DNA from: Schaalia odontolytica
Lineage (GTDB): Bacteria > Actinomycetota > Actinomycetes > Actinomycetales > Actinomycetaceae
Direction of reading: 5' to 3'
Length of the DNA stretch: 64,000 nucleotides
NCBI RefSeq assembly: GCF_024584435.1
Contig: NZ_CP102197.1
Span: 372,001 to 436,000 of the forward strand
Shown here: positions 45,940-55,583 of the stretch, one piece after another
How positions within the stretch are numbered: the stretch's first letter is position 1
How the letters are laid out: each line of letters begins with the position of its first letter
Notes under the pieces: generated by a model
Database searches by the model: none
The model's input: only the letters and a program-made list of their open reading frames with translations
Told to the model about the DNA's origin: nothing
Position numbers and translations under genes: made by a program

Positions 45940-47530
45940 GTGGAGTTCGCGAAAAATCGGGTTTCCAATATTCGAAAGAGTATGATTGACAGATTGATGT
46001 CGAAAGTTGCAAAAAGGAAAGTTGGTGCGCCGTATTTATTTGAGGTCAGGTTGGAAAGGATTCGCCGTTATAATGAAGCTCAAATTAGGTTTGATTTTCC
46101 TGTAACTGCATTAATTGGGACCAATGGTGGTGGCAAGAGTACCGTTCTAGGTGCTGCTGGTCTGTTGTATAGGTCAGTCAAGCCGAGAACATTTTTTGCA
46201 AAAAGTGGAGAGTATGATCCATCTATGCAGGACTGGACTCTTTCTTACGAGCATTGGGATGTTAGAGGTGATTCGATCAAATGTAAAGCGCGCTATCCGA
46301 AGAAAAAGTGGGAGCGAACTCAGATTGATCGGCCCGTGGTTTTGCTTGGTGTTAGTCGAACATTGCCGGCTACAGAAAGGAGGCGGCTGACTGGCGCTAT
46401 TTCAAATTCATTTAAGGGTGTTGCAGAAAGTCCTCTGTCAGTCGATGCTCAGAAAAATGTGGAGAAAATTCTTGGTCGCGATATTTCTTCGTATATTACT
46501 GTTGATATTGATAGTTCAGGGCAGGAGGATAAGCGTTTTTTTTGCTTCGCAGTCGAAAGATGTAGGTAGTTATTCTGAGTTTCATTTTGGTGCGGGAGAA
46601 GCGAGTATTATTCGGATTGTTCAGCGTCTTGAAGCTGCGGAGCGAGGGACTCTTGTTTTAATTGAGGAAATTGAGAATGGTCTACACCCGGTAGCAACTC
46701 GTTTGCTTGTTGATTATCTGATTGAAGTTGCGGATCGAAAAGCTCTGCAGATTATCTTCACAACGCATTCTGATTCTGCTATAGCGGGTCTTCCGGATGA
46801 TGCAATCTGGGCATGTGTTGATGGTGAGCTGCTGCAGGGTAGGCTCCAGGTCTCAGCGCTGCGTGCGCTCACGGGTGAAGTTGCGATTGGTGCTGCATTA
46901 TTTGTTGAGGATGAATTCAGTGAAATGATGTTAGAGAGTGCGATTAGGGCATACTGTCAGAGGCATAATGATGTTTCTCCGCAAGGAGTTGGAATTTATC
47001 CTGTCGGGGGCGCGCATCGGGTCATTGACATCGTCAAGCATCATAATCTTGATCCCTCTATTCGGTGTCCTGATGAATTGGCATCCAGCTCTGAAAAAGA
47101 TTCTGGCTCGTATCGGAGTTTTCCAGCCGTTGCGGTTCTTGATGGTGATTGTAGAGGTAAGCAGGAGTTTCAAGATCTCGAAGACACCTTCTTTCTCCCG
47201 GGGAACGTGCCTGAAGACTACGTGTATGAGGCGATCGATGATCGACTTGAGAGTGTGTCGAAGATTCTGATGAGAACACTTGGAATTGATGGTGTCCCAG
47301 AAAGTAAGTTTGTTGGTTCTATACGTCATGTCCGTTCATTGTGTCGTGATGTGCATGTTCTGTTTAATGCGATTGGGGAGGAGTTTGATTTTCTTTCTGA
47401 GTATGATGTGAGAAAGGCGTTTCTGCAAGTTTGGTGTAGATACTATCCTGATGTTGTTGATGAACTGGTCCATCCACTTGTTCATTACTTTCCTGATTGT
47501 GTACCTAGTGATGATCCTGTCAGCTGCTAG
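45940..47530 (+). pseudogene. OLD-family ATPase/TOPRIM nuclease gene, frame broken at a T8 run
   Basis: GTG start after 'aaggaggag'. The first frame (to 46569) has Walker A 'ALIGTNGGGKSTVLGAAG'. The second (read from ~46536 to 47530) has the signature-like 'FGAGEASIIRIVQ', Walker B 'TLVLIEEIENGLHP', H-loop 'IIFTTHSDSA', and a TOPRIM-like part: acidic 'ALFVEDEFSE' and 'VAVLDGDCRGKQ', then 'FFLPGNVPEDYVYEAI'. One surplus T in tttttttt (46536-46543) separates them; without it the protein is ~529 residues, a full class 1 OLD-type enzyme. OLD proteins act in phage defence as ATP-regulated nucleases. The gene is AT-rich against its surroundings. Slippage, phase variation, decay or sequence error could each explain the frame break. 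Confidence 0.82.
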
Positions 47531-47711
47531 GTTTCGTTAACGTATTGTCAGTCATTCATTTGAATGAAAGGAACGTGTTGAAGTTTGTGCGATCTGCAAT
47601 GTTTTGGCCAGTGGTTGTATTGTGTCACGCCTTTGTAAGTTACGGATGAGGATCCTGGATTTGAGTCGTCGTGACTTGATATCAAATATGACTCTGGAGA
47701 AGCTAGAGTAA

Positions 47712-47752
47712 GGGTGTGGGTTCCAAGTTCTATTCCTTTGGAACCCACACCC
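47712..47752. terminator. Terminator between island and valS
   Basis: Perfect 15-base stem gggtgtgggttccaa/ttggaacccacaccc with an 11-base loop, positioned to end valS (minus) and the island gene (plus). Confidence 0.8.
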
Positions 47753-47770
47753 TGTGCTCGTCTGTTACGA

Positions 47771-50482
47771 TCAGCCCTTGCGCTTGGCCGGAGCCTCGCC
47801 CAGCTCGAAGGACTCGACAGCGGCCTCGGTGGCCTCCGGGTCGTCGGAAGCAGCCACGGTCAGGGCGCCCACGGCCTTCGACGCGGCCTCCAGGTCGCCC
47901 TTCACCGATTCCAGAGCCTCCACCTGAGCCTGCGGCGCGCGCACCGTCACCGACAGGAACGGGGTGCGCGGCGACACCTTCGCCTCGGACTTCACGCGGC
48001 GCAGCGCGATCAGCGCAGACGACGCTGCCTCGAGCACCGAGGGATCACCCGCTACGCCCGCCAGATCGGAGGAAACCGGCCAGGGCGCCGTGTGGACGCT
48101 TCCCTCGCGATACCAGCTCCATACCTCCTCCGTCACATAGGGGAGGAACGGGGCCAGCAGGCGCACCACGTTGTCAATCACGATCGCCAACGCCGCGCGC
48201 GCCGACGTCGCCGAGGCCTCGTCCCACGCGCCATCGCGGTTGTAGGCGCGCTCCTTCACCAGCTCCAGGTAGTCGTCGCAGAACGTCCAGAAGAACGACT
48301 CCGTGACCTCGAGTGCGCGCGAGTGCTCGTAGGTCGCCAGCACCGCCGACGCCTCGTCAATAACCCGGGAGAGTGTCGCCACGACCGCGCGGTCCAGCGG
48401 CACCGTCACCAGCGCAGGATCCAGGTCGATCGCCGCGCCCTCGCCGCCCATCGTCAGGGCGAACTTCGATGCGTTCAGCACCTTGATCGCCAGGCGGCGG
48501 CCAATCTTCATCTGCTGCTCGTCGAACGCCGCGTCCAAGCCCAGGCGAGCCGACGCCGCCCAGTAGCGCACCGCGTCCGAACCGTACTTCTCCAAAATGC
48601 CCATGGGCGTCACGACGTTGCCCTTGGACTTGCTCATCTTCTTGTGGTCCGAATCCAGGATCCAGCCCGAGAGTCCCGCGTGCTTCCACGGCAGCGCCCC
48701 GAACTCCAGGTCCGCGCGCACCACGGTGGAGAACAGCCACGTGCGAATGATGTCCTGGCCCTGCGGGCGCAGGTCCATCGGGTACGTGCGAGCGAACAGG
48801 TCCTCATCGTCCAGCCAGCCGCACGCCAGCTGCGGGGACAGCGAGGACGTGGCCCACGTGTCCATGATGTCCAGCTCGCCCACGAAGCCGCCGGCCACGC
48901 CGCGCTGCTCCTCCGCAAACCCCTCCGGCACGTCCGTCGACGGGTCGACGGGCAGAGCGGCCTCGGAGGGGGTGATGATGTCGTCGTAGTTCACCTGGCC
49001 GTCCGCGTCCACGCGGTACCACAGCGGGAAGGGCACGCCGAAGAAGCGCTGACGGGACACCAGCCAGTCGCCCTTGAGGCCCTTCACCCAGTTCTCGTAG
49101 CGCACGCGCATGAAGTCGGGGTGGAACTCCAGCTCGCGGCCCCGCCCGATGAGCTCCTCGTTCAGGTCCGCCCCCGAGGCCGGGTTCGTCCACGCGCGGC
49201 CACCGTTACGGATGTACCACTGGCGCGAGGTCACGATCTCCAGGGGCTTATCGCCCTTCTCGAAGAAGTTCGTCTGACGCATCGTCTTGGTCGGCTCGCC
49301 CTTCAGCTCGCCCGAGGAGCGCAGGGCCGCCACCAGGGCCTCGCGCGCGGAGAACGTCGTCTTGCCCGTGATCTCGGCAAAGGCCTCGCGGCCCGCATCG
49401 GTCGTGATCCACTCGGGGATCTCGGTGACGATGCGGCCGTCCTTGCGCAGGATCGCGCGCAGCGGCAGCTCCAGGTCGCGCCACCAGTCGATGTCGGTCG
49501 TGTCGCCGAAGGTGCAGCACATGGCGATGCCCGCGCCCTTGTCCATCTCGGCGTCCGGGTGAGCCAGAATCGGCACCTCCACGCCGTACACGGGGGAGGC
49601 CACCGTCGTGCCGAACAGCGGCTTGTAGCGCTCGTCGTCCGGGTGGGCAATCAGCGCGACGCACGCGGCCAGAAGCTCCGGGCGCGTCGTCTCGATGCAC
49701 ACGTCCACGCCGTCCTCGACGGGCGCGCCCGCGGCTGCGGCCTTCGCCGCCGCGTCGGCGTCCGTGATGTGGAAGGCCAGGCGGTGATAGAAGCCCGGGT
49801 ACTCGCGGCTCTCCAGCTCCGCCTGGGCGACCGCCGTCTGGAAGGTCACGTCCCACAGGCCCGGGGCCTCGGCCTGGTAGGCCTCCCCGCGCGCCAGGTT
49901 ACGCAGGAACGCGGCCTGGGCGACCTTGCGGGCGCGCGCGCCGATCGTCTGGTAGTTCTGCTTCCAGTCCACACTCAAGCCCAGGTAGCGCCACAGCGCC
50001 TCAAACTGGGCCTCGTCCTCGACCGTGAGACGCTCGCACAGCTCCACGAAGTTCTTACGCGAAATCGGCTTCTGATCCCGGGCCTTAATCGACTTCCCGT
50101 CGCCGCCCACGTGCGGGGGCTCGAAGTTGGGATCGTAGGGGGCCGTCGCATCCACGCGCACGCCGAAATAGTTCTGCACGCGCCGCTCCGTGGGCAGGCC
50201 GTTGTCGTCCCACCCCATCGGGTAGAACACGGACTTGCCCATCATGCGCTGGTAGCGGGCCACCACGTCGGTGTGGGTGTAGGAGAAAACGTGGCCGATG
50301 TGCAGCGAACCCGACACCGTGGGCGGGGGAGTGTCGATCGAGTACACCTGCTCGCGGCTCGCGCTGCGGTCAAAAGCGTAGGTGCCCTGGGTCTCCCAGG
50401 TCTCACCCCACTTTGCTTCGAGGCCTTCGGGAGCTGCGCGGTCGGGCACGCGGGGCGCCTGCGCGCGGGGGGTCATGGCCAT
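47771..50482 (-). CDS. valS: Valyl-tRNA synthetase
   Basis: 903 residues, class I synthetase of the Ile/Val/Leu group. HIGH motif in 'TPPPTVSGSLHIGHVFSYT' (~50) and KMSKS motif 'HKKMSKSKGNVVTPMG' (~600), with the CP1 editing domain between ('ISRKNF', 'WGDTTDIDWW'-type region around 'CCTFGDTTDIDWW'). The C-terminus is a helical anticodon domain and short coiled tail. Two ATGs six bases apart (50482, 50476) are possible starts; both give the same mature core. Charges tRNA-Val and clears threonyl errors. Its 3' end abuts the AT-rich island. Confidence 0.96.
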   Translation of the reverse strand: MAMTPRAQAPRVPDRAAPEGLEAKWGETWETQGTYAFDRSASREQVYSIDTPPPTVSGSLHIGHVFSYTHTDVVARYQRMMGKSVFYPMGWDDNGLPTERRVQNYFGVRVDATAPYDPNFEPPHVGGDGKSIKARDQKPISRKNFVELCERLTVEDEAQFEALWRYLGLSVDWKQNYQTIGARARKVAQAAFLRNLARGEAYQAEAPGLWDVTFQTAVAQAELESREYPGFYHRLAFHITDADAAAKAAAAGAPVEDGVDVCIETTRPELLAACVALIAHPDDERYKPLFGTTVASPVYGVEVPILAHPDAEMDKGAGIAMCCTFGDTTDIDWWRDLELPLRAILRKDGRIVTEIPEWITTDAGREAFAEITGKTTFSAREALVAALRSSGELKGEPTKTMRQTNFFEKGDKPLEIVTSRQWYIRNGGRAWTNPASGADLNEELIGRGRELEFHPDFMRVRYENWVKGLKGDWLVSRQRFFGVPFPLWYRVDADGQVNYDDIITPSEAALPVDPSTDVPEGFAEEQRGVAGGFVGELDIMDTWATSSLSPQLACGWLDDEDLFARTYPMDLRPQGQDIIRTWLFSTVVRADLEFGALPWKHAGLSGWILDSDHKKMSKSKGNVVTPMGILEKYGSDAVRYWAASARLGLDAAFDEQQMKIGRRLAIKVLNASKFALTMGGEGAAIDLDPALVTVPLDRAVVATLSRVIDEASAVLATYEHSRALEVTESFFWTFCDDYLELVKERAYNRDGAWDEASATSARAALAIVIDNVVRLLAPFLPYVTEEVWSWYREGSVHTAPWPVSSDLAGVAGDPSVLEAASSALIALRRVKSEAKVSPRTPFLSVTVRAPQAQVEALESVKGDLEAASKAVGALTVAASDDPEATEAAVESFELGEAPAKRKG

Positions 50483-50705
50483 GAGTGAGTTGTCTCCATC
50501 CGAGTCGTGGACTATGTGCCCCACTAGCGTACTGATTCGCGCGCCTGCCGGTCCAACGCAGCGCCGGGAGAGAGGTCGCAGCTTGCTCACACGGCGCGTC
50601 ACACTCGTCCCCCTGGTGGCGCCCCCAAGATCTCGCGATCCCGTGGCGCTACCGTGGTGCGTGAACGGGGCGCAGGGGCGGACCCCGCAGTGAGGAGGCA
50701 ACAAC

Positions 50706-52103
50706 ATGGGCACGACGTCGCTCGGCGATCAGACGGTGGAACTACTCGCGCGGCTGGTGCGCCTGGGGTGCGTCAATGACCTGACCGCAGACTCGGGAGG
50801 GGAAGAACGCGCAGTCGAGGTCCTGGAAGACTTCTTCGACGACGTTCCCGTCTCCATGGAGCGAGTGTCCCCACACCCGGGGCGAACCACCCTCATCGTG
50901 ACGGTCGGGGGAGACGCCACCCCTGCCGACGGGGATGGCAGGGGGCCGCTGACCCTCCTCGGGCACACGGACGTCGTGCCCGTCGACGAGGCCAAGTGGA
51001 CGCGCGACCCCTTCGGCGCTGCGGTCGAGGATGGGGTGATGTGGGGGCGCGGGACCGTCGACATGCTTCACCTGACGGCATCCATGGCGGTCGTGACACG
51101 CGAGGTCGCGAGGCGAGCCCAACGCGGCGACGCGCCCGCGCACCCTCTCGTTTTCGTTGCCGCCGCCGACGAGGAAGCCCGAGGAGGGCTCGGCGTCCCG
51201 TGGATCGGCGAGAACATGGCCCATCTGGTCCCGTGGGACGCCGCCGTCTCGGAGATGGGAGGAGCCCACATCTACGGGCGCAGGGGCGCAGACAGCGTCG
51301 TCGTTGTCGTCGGAGAAAAGGGAGCGGCTCAACGACGCCTCCACATCCGAGGCGACGCCGGCCACGGCTCGGTTCCGCTGGGCCGTACGAGTGCCGTTGA
51401 GCGGCTCGCCCAGGTGAGCGCGGCGCTGTCTGCGGCCCGCTGGCCCACCGCCACCGACGAGGTCTGGGCCTCCTTCGTGCGCGCCTTCGAGTTCGATGAC
51501 ACGACCGAAACAAGTCTCATCAACGGCACCTACGAGGGCGACTACTCCGAGTTCGGTGACCTCGCGGCGTTCGCCCACGCGATCTCCCACGTGACCGTTG
51601 CCCAAACGGCAGCGCGCTGCGGAGGCCCCATCAACGTGCTGCCCTCCCACGCCACCCTCGACCTCGACATTCGCACGCTGCCCGGCGTCGACGACGATGA
51701 CGTGGACGCCGCCATCACCGCGGCCCTCGGCGATCTCGCCGAGCACGTGACCATCGAGCGCCTCCTGTGCGAGAGCGCCACCGCCTCGTCGATCGACACC
51801 GACCTGTACCGGGCGATCGAAGCGGCGCTGATGCGGCGCTACCCGGGCGCGAGCGTCGTGCCCGTCCTGTTCCCCGGCGGATCCGACCTGCGCGTGGCCC
51901 GCAGGCGTGGGGGCATCGGGTACGGCTTTGGAGCCGTGGACAGCGGGGCGAGCCTGGGAGAGGTCTATTCCCAGCTGCACGCACACGACGAACACATCGC
52001 CCTGGCGGACGTGCGCGCGACCGCGGAGGCCCTCCACGAGGTCGTGACCACCTACCTCGGGATGGAGAGCCAGAATCTACCGCTGTCACAAATGCTCGCC
52101 TAG
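50706..52103 (+). CDS. M20 family metallopeptidase
   Basis: 465 residues of the M20/ArgE-DapE-dipeptidase family. Zinc ligands: 'LTLLGHTDVVPVDEAKW' (His) and 'WGRGTVDMLH' (bridging Asp), catalytic Glu pair in 'AAADEEARGG', dimerisation domain in the middle, and a late 'YSQLHAHDEHIALADV' with the last His. It probably splits short peptides or removes an acyl group from amino acids. 'gaggaggcaacaac' precedes the ATG. It stands just upstream of the peptide transporter operon and likely feeds on its imports. Confidence 0.9.
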   Translation: MGTTSLGDQTVELLARLVRLGCVNDLTADSGGEERAVEVLEDFFDDVPVSMERVSPHPGRTTLIVTVGGDATPADGDGRGPLTLLGHTDVVPVDEAKWTRDPFGAAVEDGVMWGRGTVDMLHLTASMAVVTREVARRAQRGDAPAHPLVFVAAADEEARGGLGVPWIGENMAHLVPWDAAVSEMGGAHIYGRRGADSVVVVVGEKGAAQRRLHIRGDAGHGSVPLGRTSAVERLAQVSAALSAARWPTATDEVWASFVRAFEFDDTTETSLINGTYEGDYSEFGDLAAFAHAISHVTVAQTAARCGGPINVLPSHATLDLDIRTLPGVDDDDVDAAITAALGDLAEHVTIERLLCESATASSIDTDLYRAIEAALMRRYPGASVVPVLFPGGSDLRVARRRGGIGYGFGAVDSGASLGEVYSQLHAHDEHIALADVRATAEALHEVVTTYLGMESQNLPLSQMLA

Positions 52104-52185
52104 CGAGGCCGCCGCGTCGGGGGCGTTGCGGGTGCATAACGTAAGTGTCGGCAACACAGCCGACACGACGCACAAGGAGAAACCG

Positions 52186-53775
52186 ATGCCGCACGCACGC
52201 ATCCCCCGAACCGCAGCCGCCCTCGTCTCCGCCGCTGCCATGATGTGCGCGGCGCTGGCGGCATGCGCCCCATCGGCACGCACCCACGCGGGATCGGCCT
52301 CCCGGGAGGGAACCATCGCGGTGGGGCTCCCCGGCTCCCTGTCCACCCTGGACACCGCCCACGAGACGGGCATCATCAACTACTACGTTGCGCAGGTCGT
52401 CTCCGAAGGCCTTCTCGCCGTGGGCAAGGACGGGCAGCTGATGCCCGCCATCGCCTCCTCGTATCACACGGACGACGCCCAGACGTGGGTCTTCGACATC
52501 CGACCCGACGCCCTGTTCCAGGACGGGAACCCCGTCACCATCGACGATGTCCTTTTCTCGATCGAGATCGCCAAGGACCCCGACAAGTCCCCCTCCTCAG
52601 CCACCTACTGGCCGACCGGCACGCAGGCCGTGCGCAGCGGCGACAACCAGATCACGATCACGCTGCCCGCACCCGCCGTCAACTTCGGGTGGACCGTGAC
52701 CGCGAACGGCGGACTGTGGATCACCGAAAAGTCCTTCTACGAGGCGGCAGCCTCCTACGGGTCCTCCGCCGACCTCATCATGGGAACGGGCCCCTACAAG
52801 GCCGTGTCCTTCCAGCCCGACTCGGGGGCTGTCTTCGAAAAGAGCGGCACCTGGTGGGGCGGGGACACGCCTGCTCAGACCATCGAGTTCGACTTCTTCT
52901 CGGATGAGAACGCGCGCTTCCTCGCGCAGAAGAACGGAACGATCGACATCGCCACCCAGCTGCCCATCGACCAGGTGTCGCAGTTCCAGGGCATAGGCGG
53001 CGTGAGCGTCCTGACCGAGTCGGATCGCTCCTACGTGGGCCTCACCTTTGATCAGAACGTCGAGCCCTTCGACGATGTCCACGTCCGCAAGGCCATCGCC
53101 CACGCGGCCGACCGCTCCACCATCGTCTCCTCGATCCTCAAGGGCCAAGCGACGGTAGCGACGGGCATCGAGCCGCCGGATCAGCTGGGCAGCGAGATCG
53201 GCGAGCAGGCTGGCGCGGACGCCCAGGCGGGCCTGCCCATCGACTCCTTCGACCTCGACGCCGCGCGCGCCGAGCTCGCCCAGTCCAAGGTCCCCGGCGG
53301 CTTCGACGCCGAGCTGACCTACCCCTCCTCGATCCCGGACCTGGGATCCGCCGCCCTCGCGATCGCCGACAACCTCAAGCAGATCGGCATCAACCTCACC
53401 GTCACCTCCAAGCCCATCGAAGAGTGGATCTCCGAGGTCGGCAGCGGCACCTACGGACTGTCCTACATGAGCTACACCTCCACGACCGGCGACCCGGGTG
53501 AGGTGGCCGGATGGCTGCTTGGCCCCGACAACCCCGCACGCTACGAGAACGCACAGGTCCAGGGCCTGATCGCCTCCCAGGCCACCCAGACCGACCCGAG
53601 TAAGCGCGTCACCGACATCGTCGAAGCGCAGCGCATCGCCCAAGAGAACACGATCTACTCGCCGCTGTGGTGGGGCAAGACCTCGACGGCGTTCTCCTCG
53701 CGCGTGGCCCCCACGGACTACACGCCCTACTTCTTCATGACCCCGTGGGCGTCCTCCGTGGAGCTGGCCAAGTAG
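52186..53775 (+). CDS. Peptide ABC transporter substrate-binding lipoprotein (SBP family 5)
   Basis: 529 residues. Signal peptide with lipobox 'ALAACAPS' (Cys ~26), then a DppA/OppA-type fold: 'TIAVGLPGSLSTLDTAHETG', 'WVFDIRPDALFQDGNPVTIDDVLFSI'-type opening (here written 'DALFQDGNPVTIDDV') and 'GTGPYKAVSFQPDSG'. It binds peptides (or nickel/other family ligands) at the cell surface for the permease encoded next. ATG at 52186 has 'aaggaga' upstream. The next gene starts directly after its stop codon. Confidence 0.93.
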   Translation: MPHARIPRTAAALVSAAAMMCAALAACAPSARTHAGSASREGTIAVGLPGSLSTLDTAHETGIINYYVAQVVSEGLLAVGKDGQLMPAIASSYHTDDAQTWVFDIRPDALFQDGNPVTIDDVLFSIEIAKDPDKSPSSATYWPTGTQAVRSGDNQITITLPAPAVNFGWTVTANGGLWITEKSFYEAAASYGSSADLIMGTGPYKAVSFQPDSGAVFEKSGTWWGGDTPAQTIEFDFFSDENARFLAQKNGTIDIATQLPIDQVSQFQGIGGVSVLTESDRSYVGLTFDQNVEPFDDVHVRKAIAHAADRSTIVSSILKGQATVATGIEPPDQLGSEIGEQAGADAQAGLPIDSFDLDAARAELAQSKVPGGFDAELTYPSSIPDLGSAALAIADNLKQIGINLTVTSKPIEEWISEVGSGTYGLSYMSYTSTTGDPGEVAGWLLGPDNPARYENAQVQGLIASQATQTDPSKRVTDIVEAQRIAQENTIYSPLWWGKTSTAFSSRVAPTDYTPYFFMTPWASSVELAK

Positions 53776-54726
53776 ATGCTGCGCTACATTCTGCGCCGCC
53801 TCGCAGGCGCGGCAGTGGTGCTCACCCTCGCGTCCTTCCTCGTCTTCTCGCTCCTGTACCTGGTACCAGGAGACCCCGTGAAGATCCTGGTGGGCACGAG
53901 GCGAGTCACCCCCGAGGTGCGCCAGGCCATCACCGAGCGTTACGGCCTCGACGAGCCGCTCGTCGTGCGCTACTGGCACTGGCTGACCCGCGCCCTCACC
54001 GGTGACTTCGGCGACTCCGTCCGGTCGGCCACGCCGGTCACGGACGTCCTCGCCTCGCGCGTGTCGCTTACCGCGTGGCTCACCATCGGGGCGTTCATCC
54101 TGGCCGTGGCGGTCGGCATCCCCCTGGGGATCGCAGCCGCCAGGCGCCGGGGCTCGTGGGTCGACCGCACGATCGTCGGCTGGTCGGTCGTCGGAGTGTC
54201 GGCCCCCGGCTTCGCCCTCGGCCTGGTTCTGCTCTACGTCTTCGGACTCATGCTCGGATGGTTCCCCGTCTTCGGCGAAGGTACCGGCCTCGTCGACACC
54301 CTGTGGCACCTCACCCTGCCCGCGATCGCCCTCGCCACCGGCATCGGCGCGATGCTCGTACGCATCACCCGCGCGGCCGTCGGAGCGGAGCTCAGCCAGG
54401 ACTACGTGACGTTCGCGCGCTCGCGGGGAGTGCCCAGCAGGCGCATCACGGCCATGTACGTGCGGGGAGCCGCCCTGCCGATCATCACCTCGGCGGGCCT
54501 GATCCTGGGGACTTTGTTTGGGTCCACGGTGCTCGTCGAGGAGGCGTTCTCTCTGCCGGGCCTCGGCCAGCTCCTCGCCGACTCCATCACCTACAAGGAC
54601 GTTCCGGTCGTGCAGGCGATCGCTCTGCTGGTCGCGTTCGTCATCATCGCCGTGACGCTGATTGTTGACGTGGCGGCGTTTGCCGCCGATCCACGACAGA
54701 CGATCAGTGAGGGGAGGGGAGCCTGA
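53776..54726 (+). CDS. Peptide ABC transporter permease (DppB-like)
   Basis: 316 residues with about six helices. The N-terminal 'LRYILRRLAGAAVVLTLASF' and 'YLVPGDPVKILVG' are the standard opening of DppB/OppB permeases; the EAA-like coupling loop is 'FARSRGVPSRRITAMYVRGA'. Start is the first base after the binding-protein stop; it overlaps the second permease by one base. Confidence 0.95.
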   Translation: MLRYILRRLAGAAVVLTLASFLVFSLLYLVPGDPVKILVGTRRVTPEVRQAITERYGLDEPLVVRYWHWLTRALTGDFGDSVRSATPVTDVLASRVSLTAWLTIGAFILAVAVGIPLGIAAARRRGSWVDRTIVGWSVVGVSAPGFALGLVLLYVFGLMLGWFPVFGEGTGLVDTLWHLTLPAIALATGIGAMLVRITRAAVGAELSQDYVTFARSRGVPSRRITAMYVRGAALPIITSAGLILGTLFGSTVLVEEAFSLPGLGQLLADSITYKDVPVVQAIALLVAFVIIAVTLIVDVAAFAADPRQTISEGRGA

Positions 54727-55583
54727 TGGCGCTGTCTTTCTCTCCGCGCGCCCTGGGACGAGGCATCGGCTCGTCCACGCGCAAGGTCCCCGGTTCGGTG
54801 GTCCTGTCCATGGTCGTACTCGTCGCGGTCGCCATTTGTGTCATCTTTCCGTCCGTGCTGGTTCCCGGCGCGCTGGACCAGAACCTGGCGCTGGGAGTGA
54901 GCCCGGCGGGCACACCCGGGCACCTGCTGGGCACCGACAAGGTGGGGCGTGACGTCCTCGCCCTGACGGTTGCTGGTGCGCGCTCGGCGATCGTGGGACC
55001 GATTGTCGTCGCCGTGGGTTCCATGGTCGCCGGTCTGTTCTTTGGAATGAGCGCCGCGTGGCGTGGCGGGCTCTGGGACGCTGGTGTGTCTCGCTCATGC
55101 GAGGTACTCCTGTCGCTTCCCGTCACCCTCCTGGCTATCGTTGTCGCGGGCGTGATCGGTGGCAGCTACTGGGTGACGGTCGGAGTGCTCATCGTGCTGT
55201 TCGCGCCCTCGGACATCCGTATGATTCGCTCGGCCACGCTCGCTCAGAAACCACAGCCCTACATTGAGGCCACGCGCGTGCTGGGTCTGTCGGGCCCGCG
55301 CATTCTCGCGGTTCATATCCTGCCGAACATCACGCCGATCGTGTGGGCGAACCTCTTCGTCAACATCGCATTCGCGCTCGTGTCGCTGTCCGGCCTGTCC
55401 TACCTTGGCCTCGGCGTCGGGGCACAGGACGCCGACTGGGGCCGTCAGCTCGCGGACGGACGAGCCATCCTCGCCCAAAACCCCGCTGCGTCAGTGGCGG
55501 CTGGTCTCGCCATCATCGTGACTGCGACCGCGATCAACATCGCCGGCGACTGGTTTGCTGAGCGGAAGGAGCGCGACCAATGA
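54726..55583 (+). CDS. Peptide ABC transporter permease (DppC-like)
   Basis: 285 residues, about six helices. 'GTDKVGRDVLALTVAGARSA' is the DppC/OppC N-terminal motif and 'YIEATRVLGLSGPRILAVHI' the coupling loop; 'GLSYLGLGVGAQDADWG' near the end is also typical. Works as a heterodimer with the DppB-like subunit. 4-base overlap with the ATPase gene. Confidence 0.95.
   Translation: MALSFSPRALGRGIGSSTRKVPGSVVLSMVVLVAVAICVIFPSVLVPGALDQNLALGVSPAGTPGHLLGTDKVGRDVLALTVAGARSAIVGPIVVAVGSMVAGLFFGMSAAWRGGLWDAGVSRSCEVLLSLPVTLLAIVVAGVIGGSYWVTVGVLIVLFAPSDIRMIRSATLAQKPQPYIEATRVLGLSGPRILAVHILPNITPIVWANLFVNIAFALVSLSGLSYLGLGVGAQDADWGRQLADGRAILAQNPAASVAAGLAIIVTATAINIAGDWFAERKERDQ

Noticed and set aside
45940..47530. 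Gabija or PARIS system
   Set aside because: Only one gene is present; there is no UvrD-like GajB and no separate AriB, so a stand-alone OLD-type gene is the fitting call.
45191..47770. Intact prophage or integrative element
   Set aside because: No integrase, structural or replication genes; only one IS remnant and one accessory gene.
47714..50488. 924-residue open frame antisense to valS
   Set aside because: Arginine/histidine-rich shadow of a high-GC gene; the other strand encodes a complete ValS.
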